This document shows positions 1 through 9,001 of a DNA stretch of 64,000 bases, one piece after another. Source of the DNA: Eubacteriaceae bacterium (GTDB lineage: Bacteria; Bacillota; Clostridia; Lachnospirales; Lachnospiraceae); the NCBI GenBank assembly GCA_902362455.1, contig CABIWJ010000002.1:341640-405639 (forward strand), written 5' to 3'. The notes below the pieces were generated by a model. It saw nothing but the letters and a program-made list of their open reading frames with translations, did no database searches and was not told the origin of the DNA. Numbering within the stretch: position 1 is the first letter of the stretch; every line of letters starts with the position of its first letter. The translations under genes and the position numbers were made by a program.

Positions 1-1265
1 TCCTGTTTAAATGCAGCTATAAGGGCATCGCATTCTTCAGTAGACTTAAATATCAGTTTAAATGATGAATTCCCAAGAAGTACCCTGTTATAGTAATCTA
101 AATCAACCTCGGAATAATTCTGGATTGTGCCATCAGTTTTCTTAACTGACCATGCCCAGCTTATTGAATACGAAATAGACATTGGATAATTAGCAGAGTT
201 ATTAATTTCTTCATCACAGATATTCTGAATAGCTGTATCTTGTGTGGTATATATACTTAAACCGCCACTGTATAATACATTATATGCCTGAGTCTGCGTA
301 TATCCTTTCTGTTCCATAAGATCATTTAATATCTCATCTATTAATTCATCTACGAAATATGAATAAGGAGAAGAGGTAGATGTCTCTAAGTTGATTGACT
401 GTATTCTTGAATATACGTCATCAGCCATCGCTTCATCATATTCACTTTGTGTAATATGTCCATTTTTCTTCATATTATCAAGAACTTTTTTGCGACGTTT
501 TGCATTATCTTCAGGATGAGTTACAGGATTATATATTGATGGGTTCTGTGTTATTGCAGCTATAACAGCACTTTCTGAAATGTTTAATTCAGAAGCATTT
601 TTATTAAAATATCGTTTAGCTGCGGACTGAACACCAAGACAGTTAGAACCTAAGTTAATTGTATTAAGATAACTTTGAAGAATATAAGCTTTAGTTGTCG
701 TCTTTTCTAATTCAAGTGCTAAATATTGTTCCTGGAACTTACGTTTGAAAAGGGCAGCATTAGTAGATTCACGACCACCATCTTCAAAAACATTATTCTT
801 TAGAAGCTGCTGTGTAATTGTACTTGCACCTTCTGAAAGCCTTCCGGTTGTAAGTGCCATAAAGCCGGCACGGATAATACCTTTTACATCGATACCATTA
901 TGTTGTAGAAAACGTTCATCTTCGATATCAATAAATGCATATTGCAGACATTTAGGAATATCATCAATACTGACCTCCTGTCTGTTAGAACCGGATTTAA
1001 GGAGTGTGGTTGTAATATTTCCATCACTATCGTAAACAGTGGTAGAGTATCCTGTAGGTGTAACATTCAATGTTGACACATCAGGTGCATTGTCAATGAT
1101 ACCTTTAATCATTCCTAATCCTGTGAAACCTACTACAACTATAATGAGTACAATTGCATATAATACAAATTTTAAAGCTGTTATTAATATTGAAGTTACA
1201 CGTTTATTCTTCTTAGAAGCCAGATTACGGCGTTTGTCAGCAACTTCTTTATATCCAAAATTCAT
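1..1265 (-). CDS. Class A penicillin-binding protein (PBP1A family), 3' part off window
   Basis: This gene makes a bifunctional peptidoglycan glycosyltransferase/transpeptidase anchored in the membrane; only the first 421 codons lie in the window. A basic cytosolic stretch (residues 1-22) and one membrane segment (about 25-53) precede the GT51 domain, which shows the catalytic motif EDERFLQHNGID (115-126) and GASTITQQLLKN (146-157). The transpeptidase active-site motifs would lie beyond the left edge. The ATG at 1263-1265 follows GAGG by 7 bases. The gene is divergent from yigZ. The family call is firm; whether it is the PBP1A or PBP1B/2 type cannot be decided from this part. Confidence 0.9.
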   Translation of the reverse strand, partial: MNFGYKEVADKRRNLASKKNKRVTSILITALKFVLYAIVLIIVVVGFTGLGMIKGIIDNAPDVSTLNVTPTGYSTTVYDSDGNITTTLLKSGSNRQEVSIDDIPKCLQYAFIDIEDERFLQHNGIDVKGIIRAGFMALTTGRLSEGASTITQQLLKNNVFEDGGRESTNAALFKRKFQEQYLALELEKTTTKAYILQSYLNTINLGSNCLGVQSAAKRYFNKNASELNISESAVIAAITQNPSIYNPVTHPEDNAKRRKKVLDNMKKNGHITQSEYDEAMADDVYSRIQSINLETSTSSPYSYFVDELIDEILNDLMEQKGYTQTQAYNVLYSGGLSIYTTQDTAIQNICDEEINNSANYPMSISYSISWAWSVKKTDGTIQNYSEVDLDYYNRVLLGNSSFKLIFKSTEECDALIAAFKQ

Positions 1266-1632
1266 TAAAAAACCTCTTTTCTAGAAATGTTAAAAACCAT
1301 TATGATTATACCAAAATTTAGGTATTTAATAAAGTTAAATATTTATTACATAAGTTATATTTATTATATAAGTAAGTTAAGTTCTGTTTATAACATAAAT
1401 ATGTCATATTTACAGGAAACTGAAAGTTGTGTTATATGTTACATAGTATTATTAAACATTTATATAAGATTTAATCAAATTTATTGAAAAAAAATAATAT
1501 ATAAGTTATATTAAGCTAATGATATGTCTTAAACTATATCAGAATGTAAAAAAAGATGATGTGAATTGACAATCATCAAAATAATTATTTAAAAAATATG
1601 AGAAAAAATATAAGACAGATGAGGTAAAAACT
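1266..1632. other. Divergent intergenic region between PBP and yigZ
   Basis: This very AT-rich stretch holds no supportable gene; ORFs across it are low-complexity Ile/Tyr reading. It must carry promoters for both flanking genes. On the minus strand a TATAAT lies at 1305-1310 with a poor TTTATT 17 bases upstream of it. TATAACA near 1390 and TGTTATA near 1430 form a weak inverted repeat. Confidence 0.5.
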
Positions 1633-2268
1633 TTGGAAAGAATCATTATAAAAGATGGAACAGGAGAAATAGTCGAGAAGAAATCAAGGTTTATTGCAAA
1701 TGTTAAAGCTGTTAAAAGTGAGGAAGAAGCAATAGCATTTATAAATGAAATTAAGAAGAAATATTGGGATGCAAGACATAATTGTATGGCATATGTAGTT
1801 GACGGCATACAGAGATTCAGTGATGATGGGGAACCGTCAGGAACAGCGGGAAAACCCATATTAGATGTAATTACGGGAAGAGAACTTACTAATGCAGTTA
1901 TTGTGGTTACCAGATACTTTGGAGGTGTATTATTAGGAACCGGAGGATTAGTACGAGCTTATCAGAAAGCAAGTATAGAAGCACTTGAAGATGCTGTGAT
2001 AGCAGAAAAGAAACAGGGAAAGGAATTTAGTATCATAACAGATTATACGGGACTTGGTAAGATTCAATATATTGCAGCAAATGAGAAAGTTAATATTATG
2101 GACACACTGTATACGGATAATGTAAATATAATTATTGTGTGTGACAGTGAGAAATATGAAGCATTTACGAAAAAAGTAATTGAAGTAACGGCAGGAAAAG
2201 TGAATATAACAAAAGCAGAGGATGTAGTATTCTATGAAACAAAAACTTGCATACAGATTGTTGATTAA
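1633..2268 (+). CDS. yigZ: YigZ/IMPACT family protein
   Basis: A 211-residue member of the YigZ/IMPACT family, a widely conserved cytosolic family linked to translation stress but without a settled bacterial reaction. The N-terminal domain has the signatures DDGEPSGTAGKPIL (64-77) and RYFGGVLLGTGGLVRAY (94-110); the last ~75 residues fit the DUF1949 domain. Length is typical. The start is TTG at 1633, after a GAGGT about 9 bases upstream; no ATG gives a better N-terminus. Its last codons form the left arm of a terminator shared with the convergent typA. Confidence 0.9.
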   Translation: MERIIIKDGTGEIVEKKSRFIANVKAVKSEEEAIAFINEIKKKYWDARHNCMAYVVDGIQRFSDDGEPSGTAGKPILDVITGRELTNAVIVVTRYFGGVLLGTGGLVRAYQKASIEALEDAVIAEKKQGKEFSIITDYTGLGKIQYIAANEKVNIMDTLYTDNVNIIIVCDSEKYEAFTKKVIEVTAGKVNITKAEDVVFYETKTCIQIVD

Positions 2269-2287
2269 CGTCTGTATGCAAGTTTTT
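2242..2287. terminator. Bidirectional terminator between yigZ and typA
   Basis: The arms AAAACTTGCATACAGA (2242-2257) and TCTGTATGCAAGTTTT (2271-2286) pair perfectly around a 13-base loop. A T run follows on each strand, so it can end yigZ on + and typA on -. The left arm overlaps the last codons and stop of yigZ. Confidence 0.9.
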
Positions 2288-2338
2288 CTATTTTATAGGA
2301 TTTTATATATCGATAAAATTTTATATATGACAAATTAA

Positions 2339-4177
2339 TTAAGAGTTTTTCTTATTAAATGCAGCACGTTTTCTAAGAGTAGGATCAAGGATTTTCTTTC
2401 GGATTCTTAAACTCTTAGGTGTAACTTCAAGTAATTCGTCAGTATCAATGAATTCAAGGCACTGCTCAAGACTTAAATCTCTCTTTGGTGAGAGTTTAAG
2501 GGCATCATCTGAACCTGAAGCACGGGTATTAGTAAGCTGCTTTCTCTTACATACGTTAACTTCGACATCATCAGTTTTACCATTTTGACCAACAACCATA
2601 CCTGAGTACACTTTTTCACCAGGACCAATGAAGAGTGTACCACGCTCCTGGGCATTATATAATCCGTAAGTTATAGCTTCACCGGCTTCAAATGCTATTA
2701 ATGAACCCTGTTTTCTATATTGGATATCACCTTTATAAGGACCATATCCGTTAAATATTGTATTAATGATACCATTACCTTTAGTATCTGTCATAAATTC
2801 TCCACGATATCCGATTAAGCCTCTGGCAGGAATAGAGAACTCAAGTCTTGTATACCCGCCATTAGCAGTAGACATAGAAAGAAGTTCACCTTTACGTTCA
2901 CTTAACTTCTGGATAATTGAACCTGAGAATTCCTCAGGAACATCAATGTAAGCTAATTCCATTGGTTCAAGTCTTTTACCATTTTCATCTGTCTTATATA
3001 GAACTTCGGCTTTACTCACAGAGAATTCATAACCTTCACGTCTCATATTCTCAATAAGAACTGATAAATGCAATTCTCCACGTCCCGATACTTTGTAGCT
3101 TTCAGTTGTATCTGTTTCTTCAACTCTAAGACTTACGTCTGTATTAAGCTCACGGAACAATCTGTCTCTTAAATGTCTTGATGTTACATATTTACCTTCA
3201 AGACCTGCAAGTGGACTGTCATTAACGTTAAATTGCATAGAAATAGTAGGTTCTGATATCTTCTGGAAAGGTATAGCTACAGGATTCTCAGGTGAACATA
3301 TTGTATCTCCAATATGAATATCTGCAATACCGGAAATTGCTACGATAGAACCAACAGCAGCTTCTGTAACCTCAACTTTGTTAAGACCTTCGAATTCATA
3401 TAATTTACTGATTTTAACACGTTTTCTATAATCAGGATCATGATGGTTAACAATAACAACATCCTGATTAACTTTTAATTTACCATTATCAACCTTACCG
3501 ACACCGATACGCCCAACATACTCATTATAGTCTATAGTACTTATAAGAACCTGTGTATCAGCATCAGGATCTCCCTCTGGAGCAGGAATGTAATTAATAA
3601 TTGTCTCAAATAATGGATCCATATTCTTTGGAGAATCGTCTAATTCAAGTATGGTATAACCTGATTTAGCAGACGCATATACGAATGGGCAGTCAAGCTG
3701 TTCATCAGAAGCATCAAGTTCAATAAATAATTCAAGAACTTCATCAATAACTTCAGCAGGACGCGCTTCAGGTCTGTCAATTTTATTTATACATACAATA
3801 ACAGGCAAGTTAAGTTCTAATGCTTTTTTAAGAACGAATTTTGTCTGAGGCATAGCACCTTCAAAAGCATCAACAACTAAAACAACACCATTAACCATTT
3901 TAAGTACACGCTCAACCTCACCGCCGAAGTCTGCATGTCCTGGAGTATCAATAATATTAATTTTAATACCTTTATAATTAACAGCTGTATTTTTTGAAAG
4001 AATAGTAATACCACGTTCTCTTTCAATATCATTTGAGTCCATGACTCTTTCGGCTACTTCCTGATTTTCACGGAAAGTACCGCTTTGTTTTAATAACTGG
4101 TCAACTAATGTTGTTTTACCGTGGTCAACATGGGCTATAATTGCGATATTTCTGACATCTTCTCTTTTTATTTTCAT
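2339..4177 (-). CDS. typA: Translational GTPase TypA/BipA
   Basis: A 612-residue ribosome-binding GTPase of the EF-G superfamily, involved in ribosome assembly and stress adaptation. G-domain motifs are complete: G1 [10 protein letters not shown] (15-24), the RERGITI switch (53-59), DTPGH (77-81) and NKID (131-134). Domain II, the EF-G-like domains and the TypA-specific C-terminus follow at normal length. The ATG at 4175-4177 follows a GGAA-type site. It converges with yigZ and is divergent from the response-regulator gene across a 520-base gap. Confidence 0.97.
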   Translation of the reverse strand: MKIKREDVRNIAIIAHVDHGKTTLVDQLLKQSGTFRENQEVAERVMDSNDIERERGITILSKNTAVNYKGIKINIIDTPGHADFGGEVERVLKMVNGVVLVVDAFEGAMPQTKFVLKKALELNLPVIVCINKIDRPEARPAEVIDEVLELFIELDASDEQLDCPFVYASAKSGYTILELDDSPKNMDPLFETIINYIPAPEGDPDADTQVLISTIDYNEYVGRIGVGKVDNGKLKVNQDVVIVNHHDPDYRKRVKISKLYEFEGLNKVEVTEAAVGSIVAISGIADIHIGDTICSPENPVAIPFQKISEPTISMQFNVNDSPLAGLEGKYVTSRHLRDRLFRELNTDVSLRVEETDTTESYKVSGRGELHLSVLIENMRREGYEFSVSKAEVLYKTDENGKRLEPMELAYIDVPEEFSGSIIQKLSERKGELLSMSTANGGYTRLEFSIPARGLIGYRGEFMTDTKGNGIINTIFNGYGPYKGDIQYRKQGSLIAFEAGEAITYGLYNAQERGTLFIGPGEKVYSGMVVGQNGKTDDVEVNVCKRKQLTNTRASGSDDALKLSPKRDLSLEQCLEFIDTDELLEVTPKSLRIRKKILDPTLRKRAAFNKKNS

Positions 4178-4700
4178 AAAAAATTGTCATTCCTTTCTTA
4201 GTTTTCTCCATAATCAGTTGTATGTAAAATTAGTGCTGCAAAATATATATTTTACAATAACCTGCTTTATCATACTTTGTAAGTATATGGAAAATAGGAT
4301 AAAATTTACACGTTAAAACGCATATCTTAACAAGTTTAACACAATATTAAAAAATTTCAAGAAAAATAGAGAAAAAACGTCAATTTGCCATATATGGCGG
4401 ATATAAATATATTATTCTGTACATTTTTACTATATTATATGGAAATAATATTTTTAAAGATTGCACTGACGAGGTCTGGTAAATAATATATCTCTAAGGT
4501 AAAATGTTTAATAGTAATCGTTCATAAATAAAATAATATAAAATCTTCTTAAAATGTCAGTTTATGTCGAACGAAAATGTCGTAAATTAATAAAAAAACA
4601 TAGAAAAATGTAATTGACCCAGTTATAATATATAAATATAGTTTTGTGGTTTTTATATATGTGTTTATGAATACATTAAAAATTAAATGGAGGCATCGAT
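4178..4700. other. Divergent intergenic region, typA / response regulator
   Basis: No gene is seen in these 520 AT-rich bases. A perfect 12-base palindrome GCCATATATGGC lies at 4387-4398. TGTCGAA at 4565-4571 matches the Spo0A box core, with a near copy TGTCGTA at 4578-4584, but a 7-mer is weak evidence. The promoter for the downstream gene is listed separately. Confidence 0.5.
4614..4642 (+). promoter_or_regulatory. Sigma-A-type promoter of response-regulator gene
   Basis: TTGACC (4614-4619) and TATAGT (4637-4642) are separated by exactly 17 bases, about 60 bases upstream of the GTG start at 4701. Confidence 0.6.
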
Positions 4701-5345
4701 GTGTGTAATGTAGAAAAAAATGAATTCTTCGAATTTACAAACAGTACTATAAGTTCTTTGAAATTTATGAATAAACTCGTTGAGAAAATAGAAAAACACA
4801 GTGATAAAGATATCGAGAGCGTTCAATGTATAGAATCATTGAGAGATAATATAGATATTTTGAAGAAACAGATAGAAGAAATAAAAGAGAGATTTATATT
4901 GCTTCATATGAATATGCATATGTCAAATTTTAAATTATTTACGGAAGCATTTACAATGAAAGAGACGAAAGTCCTGATAGTAGATGATAATGAAATAAAT
5001 AATTATGTTTTAGAGCAGATGTTAAAAAGATTTGATATTGATGTAGATATAGCTAAGAGTGGTGAAGAGGCAATTGATAAATTTATGGTAAATGAATATG
5101 ACCTTGTCTTTATGGATTATTTACTGCCGCCAGGAATTGATGGTATTGAAACTGTAAGAAGAATAAGAAATTTAAACGAAAGAGGAAAGAAGCAGTTTAT
5201 TATTGGACTTACCGCTAACACTATGGAAGAATTCCAAAAAGGTCTGAATGAGAATAATGTAGAGCTAATTTTATTAAAACCAATTAAATTCCAGCAGATG
5301 GCAGTAATTCTGCAGAAAGAATTACCTGATAAGGTTATAAGATAA
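4701..5345 (+). CDS. Stand-alone receiver-domain protein
   Basis: A 214-residue protein with an alpha-helical, partly coiled-coil N-terminus (1-85) and a C-terminal CheY-like receiver domain (89-209). The acidic pocket D95/D96, phosphoacceptor D139, T171 and K193 are all present, so phosphorylation is likely; there is no output domain after the receiver. The helical N-terminus resembles a four-helix bundle and may bind a kinase or partner. The start is GTG at 4701 with GGAGG at 4689-4693; an ATG two bases upstream is out of frame and stops after four codons. No histidine kinase is adjacent, so the pathway is unknown. Confidence 0.8.
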   Translation: MCNVEKNEFFEFTNSTISSLKFMNKLVEKIEKHSDKDIESVQCIESLRDNIDILKKQIEEIKERFILLHMNMHMSNFKLFTEAFTMKETKVLIVDDNEINNYVLEQMLKRFDIDVDIAKSGEEAIDKFMVNEYDLVFMDYLLPPGIDGIETVRRIRNLNERGKKQFIIGLTANTMEEFQKGLNENNVELILLKPIKFQQMAVILQKELPDKVIR

Positions 5346-5443
5346 AGGATAAAATTATAAAATCACTATGTAAAATATTCTGAAAATATGTTAAATGAGA
5401 AAATACTGTAAGTTAAGTTGAATAAGAATTATGGCTTAAAAAC

Positions 5444-5472
5444 TTTACAGATGGAAATCATTAAAGTATAAT
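5444..5472 (+). promoter_or_regulatory. Promoter of icd
   Basis: TTTACA (5444-5449), a 17-base spacer and TATAAT (5467-5472) lie about 33 bases upstream of the icd ATG. Confidence 0.65.
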
Positions 5473-5505
5473 ACGATTATTAATTTATAAATTGGAGGTA
5501 CAACG

Positions 5506-6714
5506 ATGTCTAAAATTAAGATGACAACACCATTAGTTGAGATGGACGGGGACGAAATGACAAGAATCCTCTGGAAAATGATTAAAGAGGAGTTACTTAG
5601 CCCTTTTATTGAATTAAATACAGAGTACTATGACCTTGGACTTGAACACAGAAATGAAACAGATGACAAGGTTACAGTTGAATCAGCAGAAGCAACAAAG
5701 AAATATGGTGTAGCTGTTAAATGTGCTACAATTACACCAAATGCAGCAAGAATGGACGAATATAATCTTAAAGAAATGTGGAAGAGTCCAAACGGAACAA
5801 TCAGAGCAATTCTTGACGGAACTGTATTCAGAGCACCAATTATAGTAAAAGGTATTGAGCCATGCGTTAAGAACTGGAAGAAGCCTATTACAATTGCAAG
5901 ACATGCTTATGGTGATGTATATAAGGCAACAGAGATGAAAGTACCTGGTGCTGGTAAAGCTGAATTAGTATTTACTGATGAAAATGGTAATGAGACAAGA
6001 GAATTAATACATAATTTCAAAGGTGCAGGCGTTATTCAGGGACAGCATAACTTAAATGATTCTATTGAAAGTTTTGCAAGAAGCTGTTTCACATATGCAC
6101 TTGCAACTAAACAGGACTTATGGTTTGCTACAAAGGATACAATTTCTAAGAAATATGACCATACATTTAAGGATATTTTCAATGAAATATTTGAAGCAGA
6201 ATATGCTGACAAATTTAATGAAGCAGGAATTACATATTTCTATACATTAATAGATGATGCGGTAGCAAGAGTAATGAAGTCTGAGGGTGGTTACATCTGG
6301 GCATGTAAGAATTATGATGGTGATGTTATGAGTGATATGGTATCATCAGCATTTGGTTCACTTGCAATGATGACTTCGGTTTTAGTATCTCCTGATGGAT
6401 ATTATGAATATGAAGCTGCACATGGTACAGTACAGAGACATTATTACAAACATCTTAAAGGCGAAGAGACATCTACAAACTCAGTAGCAACTATATTTGC
6501 ATGGACAGGTGCTCTTAGAAAACGTGGCGAATTAGATGGCAATAAAGAGTTAATGGAATTCGCTGATAAGCTTGAGAAGGCTTGTATTAAGACTATTGAA
6601 GATGGAAAGATGACTAAGGACTTAGCTCTTATAACTACAATAGAGAATCCAACAGTTCTTAACAGCGAGAACTTCATTAAGGCAATTCGTGAAACTTTAG
6701 AAGGAATGTGTTAA
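5506..6714 (+). CDS. icd: NADP-dependent isocitrate dehydrogenase
   Basis: A 402-residue cytosolic enzyme that oxidises isocitrate to 2-oxoglutarate and CO2 with NADP. Length and motifs ([11 protein letters not shown] near residue 13, [10 protein letters not shown] and [10 protein letters not shown] in the C-terminal half) place it in the homodimeric, eukaryote-like type II group rather than the E. coli type. GGAGG precedes the ATG at 5506. A candidate Re-citrate synthase is encoded 2.3 kb downstream, so both may serve an oxidative half-TCA route to glutamate. The next gene starts 3 bases after its stop. Confidence 0.95.
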   Translation: MSKIKMTTPLVEMDGDEMTRILWKMIKEELLSPFIELNTEYYDLGLEHRNETDDKVTVESAEATKKYGVAVKCATITPNAARMDEYNLKEMWKSPNGTIRAILDGTVFRAPIIVKGIEPCVKNWKKPITIARHAYGDVYKATEMKVPGAGKAELVFTDENGNETRELIHNFKGAGVIQGQHNLNDSIESFARSCFTYALATKQDLWFATKDTISKKYDHTFKDIFNEIFEAEYADKFNEAGITYFYTLIDDAVARVMKSEGGYIWACKNYDGDVMSDMVSSAFGSLAMMTSVLVSPDGYYEYEAAHGTVQRHYYKHLKGEETSTNSVATIFAWTGALRKRGELDGNKELMEFADKLEKACIKTIEDGKMTKDLALITTIENPTVLNSENFIKAIRETLEGMC

Positions 6715-6717
6715 TAG

Positions 6718-7299
6718 ATGAAAGAAGCAGAAAGGGTTATATATCCGGGACAGATATATAGGCATTTCAAAGGGAATTTATATCAGATAGTTACAGTTGC
6801 CATTCATTCAGAAAGTGGTGAGAAACTGGTAATATACCAGAAATTATATGGAGATTATGCAGTTCATGCAAGACCATATGATATGTTCCTTAGTGAAGTG
6901 GACAGACAGAAATATCCGGATATTAAACAGAAATATCGTTTTGAATTAGTTGATAATGAGATAAAATCTAATCAGAATGTAGATGCCGGCATAAAAGAAA
7001 GTATTAATCTTACAGACGATATAATTATAAATGATACTTTGAATACTGATAATATAGAGTCTGTTGATTCAGAAGAAAGTGCAGATAAGAGACTTATTAA
7101 ATTCTTAGATGCAGATACTTTTGAAGAGAAAAGAAGAGTGCTTATAAATATTAAAGATGGCATTACAGACAGACTGATAGACGATATGGCAGCAGCGATT
7201 GATGTTACAGTTGATGAGGGTGATATCGATACAAGATTTATGAGCCTTTTAAACTGTATTAATACAAGAGCGAAATACGAAGTAAACAGATTAAGATAA
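6718..7299 (+). CDS. DUF1653 domain protein
   Basis: A 193-residue protein starting 3 bases after the icd stop, so probably co-transcribed. Residues 5-70 match the DUF1653 fold (an early YPGQIYRHFKGN motif, then a conserved YGDYAVHARP block); the rest is acidic and helical and unrecognised. DUF1653 proteins are often found alone, so the extension is less usual. No catalytic residues can be assigned. The only possible ribosome site lies inside the end of icd, suggesting translational coupling. Confidence 0.7.
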   Translation: MKEAERVIYPGQIYRHFKGNLYQIVTVAIHSESGEKLVIYQKLYGDYAVHARPYDMFLSEVDRQKYPDIKQKYRFELVDNEIKSNQNVDAGIKESINLTDDIIINDTLNTDNIESVDSEESADKRLIKFLDADTFEEKRRVLINIKDGITDRLIDDMAAAIDVTVDEGDIDTRFMSLLNCINTRAKYEVNRLR

Positions 7300-7320
7300 G
7301 GTTTAATATTTATCATTTTT

Positions 7321-7374
7321 ATGCAATGGCAATATAATATTATTGTAATGTCAATATTTATGTTGCTATTGCGT
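7321..7374 (+). other. Long stem-loop downstream of the icd operon
   Basis: ATGCAATGGCAATAT (7321-7335) can pair over all 15 positions with ATGTTGCTATTGCGT (7360-7374) in RNA when four G-U pairs are allowed. No T run follows, so it is not a normal terminator; it may protect the 3' end of the icd transcript or act in RNA. Confidence 0.5.
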
Positions 7375-7402
7375 AAACATAAAGCTTATGGAGTAAATAC
7401 AA

Positions 7403-7447
7403 ATGTCTAAAGAGCAAAAGCAGAGATTTGAAAAAGTAGTTAGTTAA
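7403..7447 (+). CDS. Possible 14-residue micropeptide
   Basis: ATG at 7403 follows GGAG (7390-7393) by 9 bases and reads MSKEQKQRFEKVVS before TAA. It lies between a long stem-loop and a terminator. It could be a true micropeptide, the stub of a lost gene, or chance. Confidence 0.25.
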   Translation: MSKEQKQRFEKVVS

Positions 7448-7453
7448 ATATAA

Positions 7454-7500
7454 ATGCAGAGGCATATATTAATTTAAGATTATATAGTCTCTGCATTTTT
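7454..7500 (+). terminator. Intrinsic terminator after the icd operon
   Basis: ATGCAGAG (7454-7461) pairs with CTCTGCAT (7489-7496), the inner ATATA/TATAT extends the stem, and TTTTT follows. Confidence 0.75.
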
Positions 7501-7665
7501 ATATATATATTTTAAATTTATAATTCTGGTCATATAGTTCTAATGCTAAATATCTATGGATAATACCTGTCAGGTAAAAAGCATTAAATTGTCTATGTAT
7601 TTCAGTAACGTTGTCTTTATTTGTTCAGGTGCAAAATCAAATACCTCACACGATTGATCCTTCTG

Positions 7666-8607
7666 TTAGCTTATTATAGTTCCGACTTTACCGCGGATAC
7701 CAGCCTTAGCTTTCTCAAGGTTAGTAATAACTGCCTTACGACCTTTCTTAGCTACTACGAAGTTAAGAGCAGCCTGAATCTTAGGAAGTGTTGTAATGGC
7801 ATCAAGCTTATTATCTTCAATTAATGAGTTAGCTTCTTCAATACTTAATTCCTTAAGTTCAGTAGAAGTACCATTCTCATCTGTTATTGTTACATAATCA
7901 TTTGATGTAAGTATAAGAAGTTCTGATGCATCAATCATATCAGCTAATTTAGCAGCAGTATAATCTTTCTCTATAACTGCACTTGCACCCTTTAATCCCT
8001 GTGTCTGGTCAAGAACAGGAATACCACCGCCACCTGCAGCAATTACTAACTGGTTAGCATCAACTAATGCCTTAATAGCATCAATTTCATATATATCGAT
8101 AGGCTGTGGAGAAGCGATAATTCTACGATAACCTTTACCCTCAGAACTTTCTTCGTATGTTACATAGTTACCTTTATGTTCTTCTAAATCAGCTTCCTCT
8201 TTAGTCATATAACGACCGATAACCTTAGTTGGATTGTGGAAAGCTTTATCAAAAGGATCAACTCTTACCTGTGTAATAATAGTAGAAACAGGTTTGTAAA
8301 TACCACGATTAAGTAATTCTGTTCGGATTGCATTCTGTAAATCAAAGCCTATGTATCCCTGGCTCATAGCACCACATACAGACATAGGAGCAACAGTATA
8401 TTTAGAATCTAAACGGCTGAACTCTGTCATAGCTGTCTGAATCATTCCGACCTGTGGTCCGTTACTGTGAGTTATTACAACTTCATATTTTTCTTCTACT
8501 AAATCAGCAATAGCTTTAGCAGCCTTTTTAACATTTTCCTGCTGCTTAGGAAATGTATCACCGAATGCGTTACGTCCAAGTGCAACGACTATCTTTTTAT
8601 TTTCCAT
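7666..8607 (-). CDS. arcC: Carbamate kinase
   Basis: A 313-residue cytosolic kinase of the amino-acid kinase family that makes ATP and carbamate from carbamoyl phosphate and ADP, usually the last step of arginine or agmatine fermentation. Family motifs are present: VALGRNAFGD near residue 8 (a variant of the usual GGNA), THSNGPQVG and AAGGGGIPV. The ATG follows GGAGG. No arcA, arcB or antiporter is in the window, so its carbamoyl-phosphate source is elsewhere. It is divergent from the citrate-synthase-like gene. Confidence 0.95.
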   Translation of the reverse strand: MENKKIVVALGRNAFGDTFPKQQENVKKAAKAIADLVEEKYEVVITHSNGPQVGMIQTAMTEFSRLDSKYTVAPMSVCGAMSQGYIGFDLQNAIRTELLNRGIYKPVSTIITQVRVDPFDKAFHNPTKVIGRYMTKEEADLEEHKGNYVTYEESSEGKGYRRIIASPQPIDIYEIDAIKALVDANQLVIAAGGGGIPVLDQTQGLKGASAVIEKDYTAAKLADMIDASELLILTSNDYVTITDENGTSTELKELSIEEANSLIEDNKLDAITTLPKIQAALNFVVAKKGRKAVITNLEKAKAGIRGKVGTIIS

Positions 8608-8745
8608 AAATTACCTCCGAATTAGAGCATATTTTATATGATAGATAATGTGAAATGGAATATTTCACAAACGCTCATTTAATATGATAATTATAAGGTA
8701 AATAGCCCAAAAAAACAAGCAGAATTAAAATAAGTAGGAGAAAAG

Positions 8746-8829
8746 ATGTCAGACAATAATAAAAAAAACAACAAGAAATCTGATAAAATGTGTATAACTA
8801 TGTGGAAAGTGTGGAAAACCATAGATTAA
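8746..8829 (+). CDS. Possible 27-residue small protein
   Basis: ATG at 8746 follows GGAG (8737-8740) by 5 bases. The peptide is Lys/Asn-rich at first (MSDNNKKNNKKSDK) and ends in a Trp-containing stretch (MWKVWKTID). No signal peptide or family is recognised. The second half coincides with DnaA-box-like repeats, so the reading frame may be incidental. Confidence 0.3.
   Translation: MSDNNKKNNKKSDKMCITMWKVWKTID
8789..8818 (+). promoter_or_regulatory. Cluster of DnaA-box-like 9-mers
   Basis: TGTGTATAA (8789-8797) fits the DnaA consensus TGTGNATAA exactly; TGTGGAAAG (8801-8809) and TGTGGAAAA (8810-8818) are near matches in the same orientation. No dnaA, dnaN or AT-rich unwinding region is adjacent, so this is not proposed as an origin. 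Confidence 0.35.
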
Positions 8830-8910
8830 TGTTGCGAAGAGTCAAAAAATACAGATGTATTTACTAAAAAGAATAAAATAATTTGGATAATAGTTATGGA
8901 AAAATTTATG

Positions 8911-8939
8911 TTGACATAAAATGTATTATTGTATACAAT
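8911..8939 (+). promoter_or_regulatory. Promoter with GntR-type operator for Re-citrate synthase
   Basis: TTGACA (8911-8916), a 17-base spacer and TACAAT (8934-8939) form a near-consensus promoter. ATTGTATACAAT (8928-8939) is a perfect 12-base palindrome over the -10 box, the GTATAC-centred shape used by many FadR-subfamily GntR repressors. The gntR gene at 10408 lies directly downstream in the same unit, suggesting autorepression. Confidence 0.7.
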
Positions 8940-9001
8940 GATACAGAAGTACGATAATACAAAATAAAAAAATATCAGGTATTATCAGGACGGAGGAAGA
9001 A

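Larger units (their letters stand above)
7300..7665. other. Intergenic region icd operon / arcC
   Basis: Between the DUF1653 gene and the convergent carbamate kinase the sequence holds a stem-loop (7321-7374), a 14-codon ORF (7403-7447) and a terminator (7454-7500). Nothing else is recognised in 7501-7665. Confidence 0.5.
8608..9001. other. Divergent region arcC / Re-citrate synthase
   Basis: This stretch carries a 27-codon ORF with a good ribosome site (8746-8829), a DnaA-box-like cluster inside that ORF (8789-8818), and a strong promoter with a palindromic operator (8911-8939). No other gene is seen. Confidence 0.6.

Noticed and set aside
745..1284. Plus-strand ORFs of 96 and 81 codons over the left edge
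   Set aside because: The minus strand carries a penicillin-binding protein with GT51 motifs; these are shadows.
8789..8818. Replication origin
   Set aside because: Three DnaA-like 9-mers are too few, and no dnaA/dnaN or AT unwinding element is adjacent.
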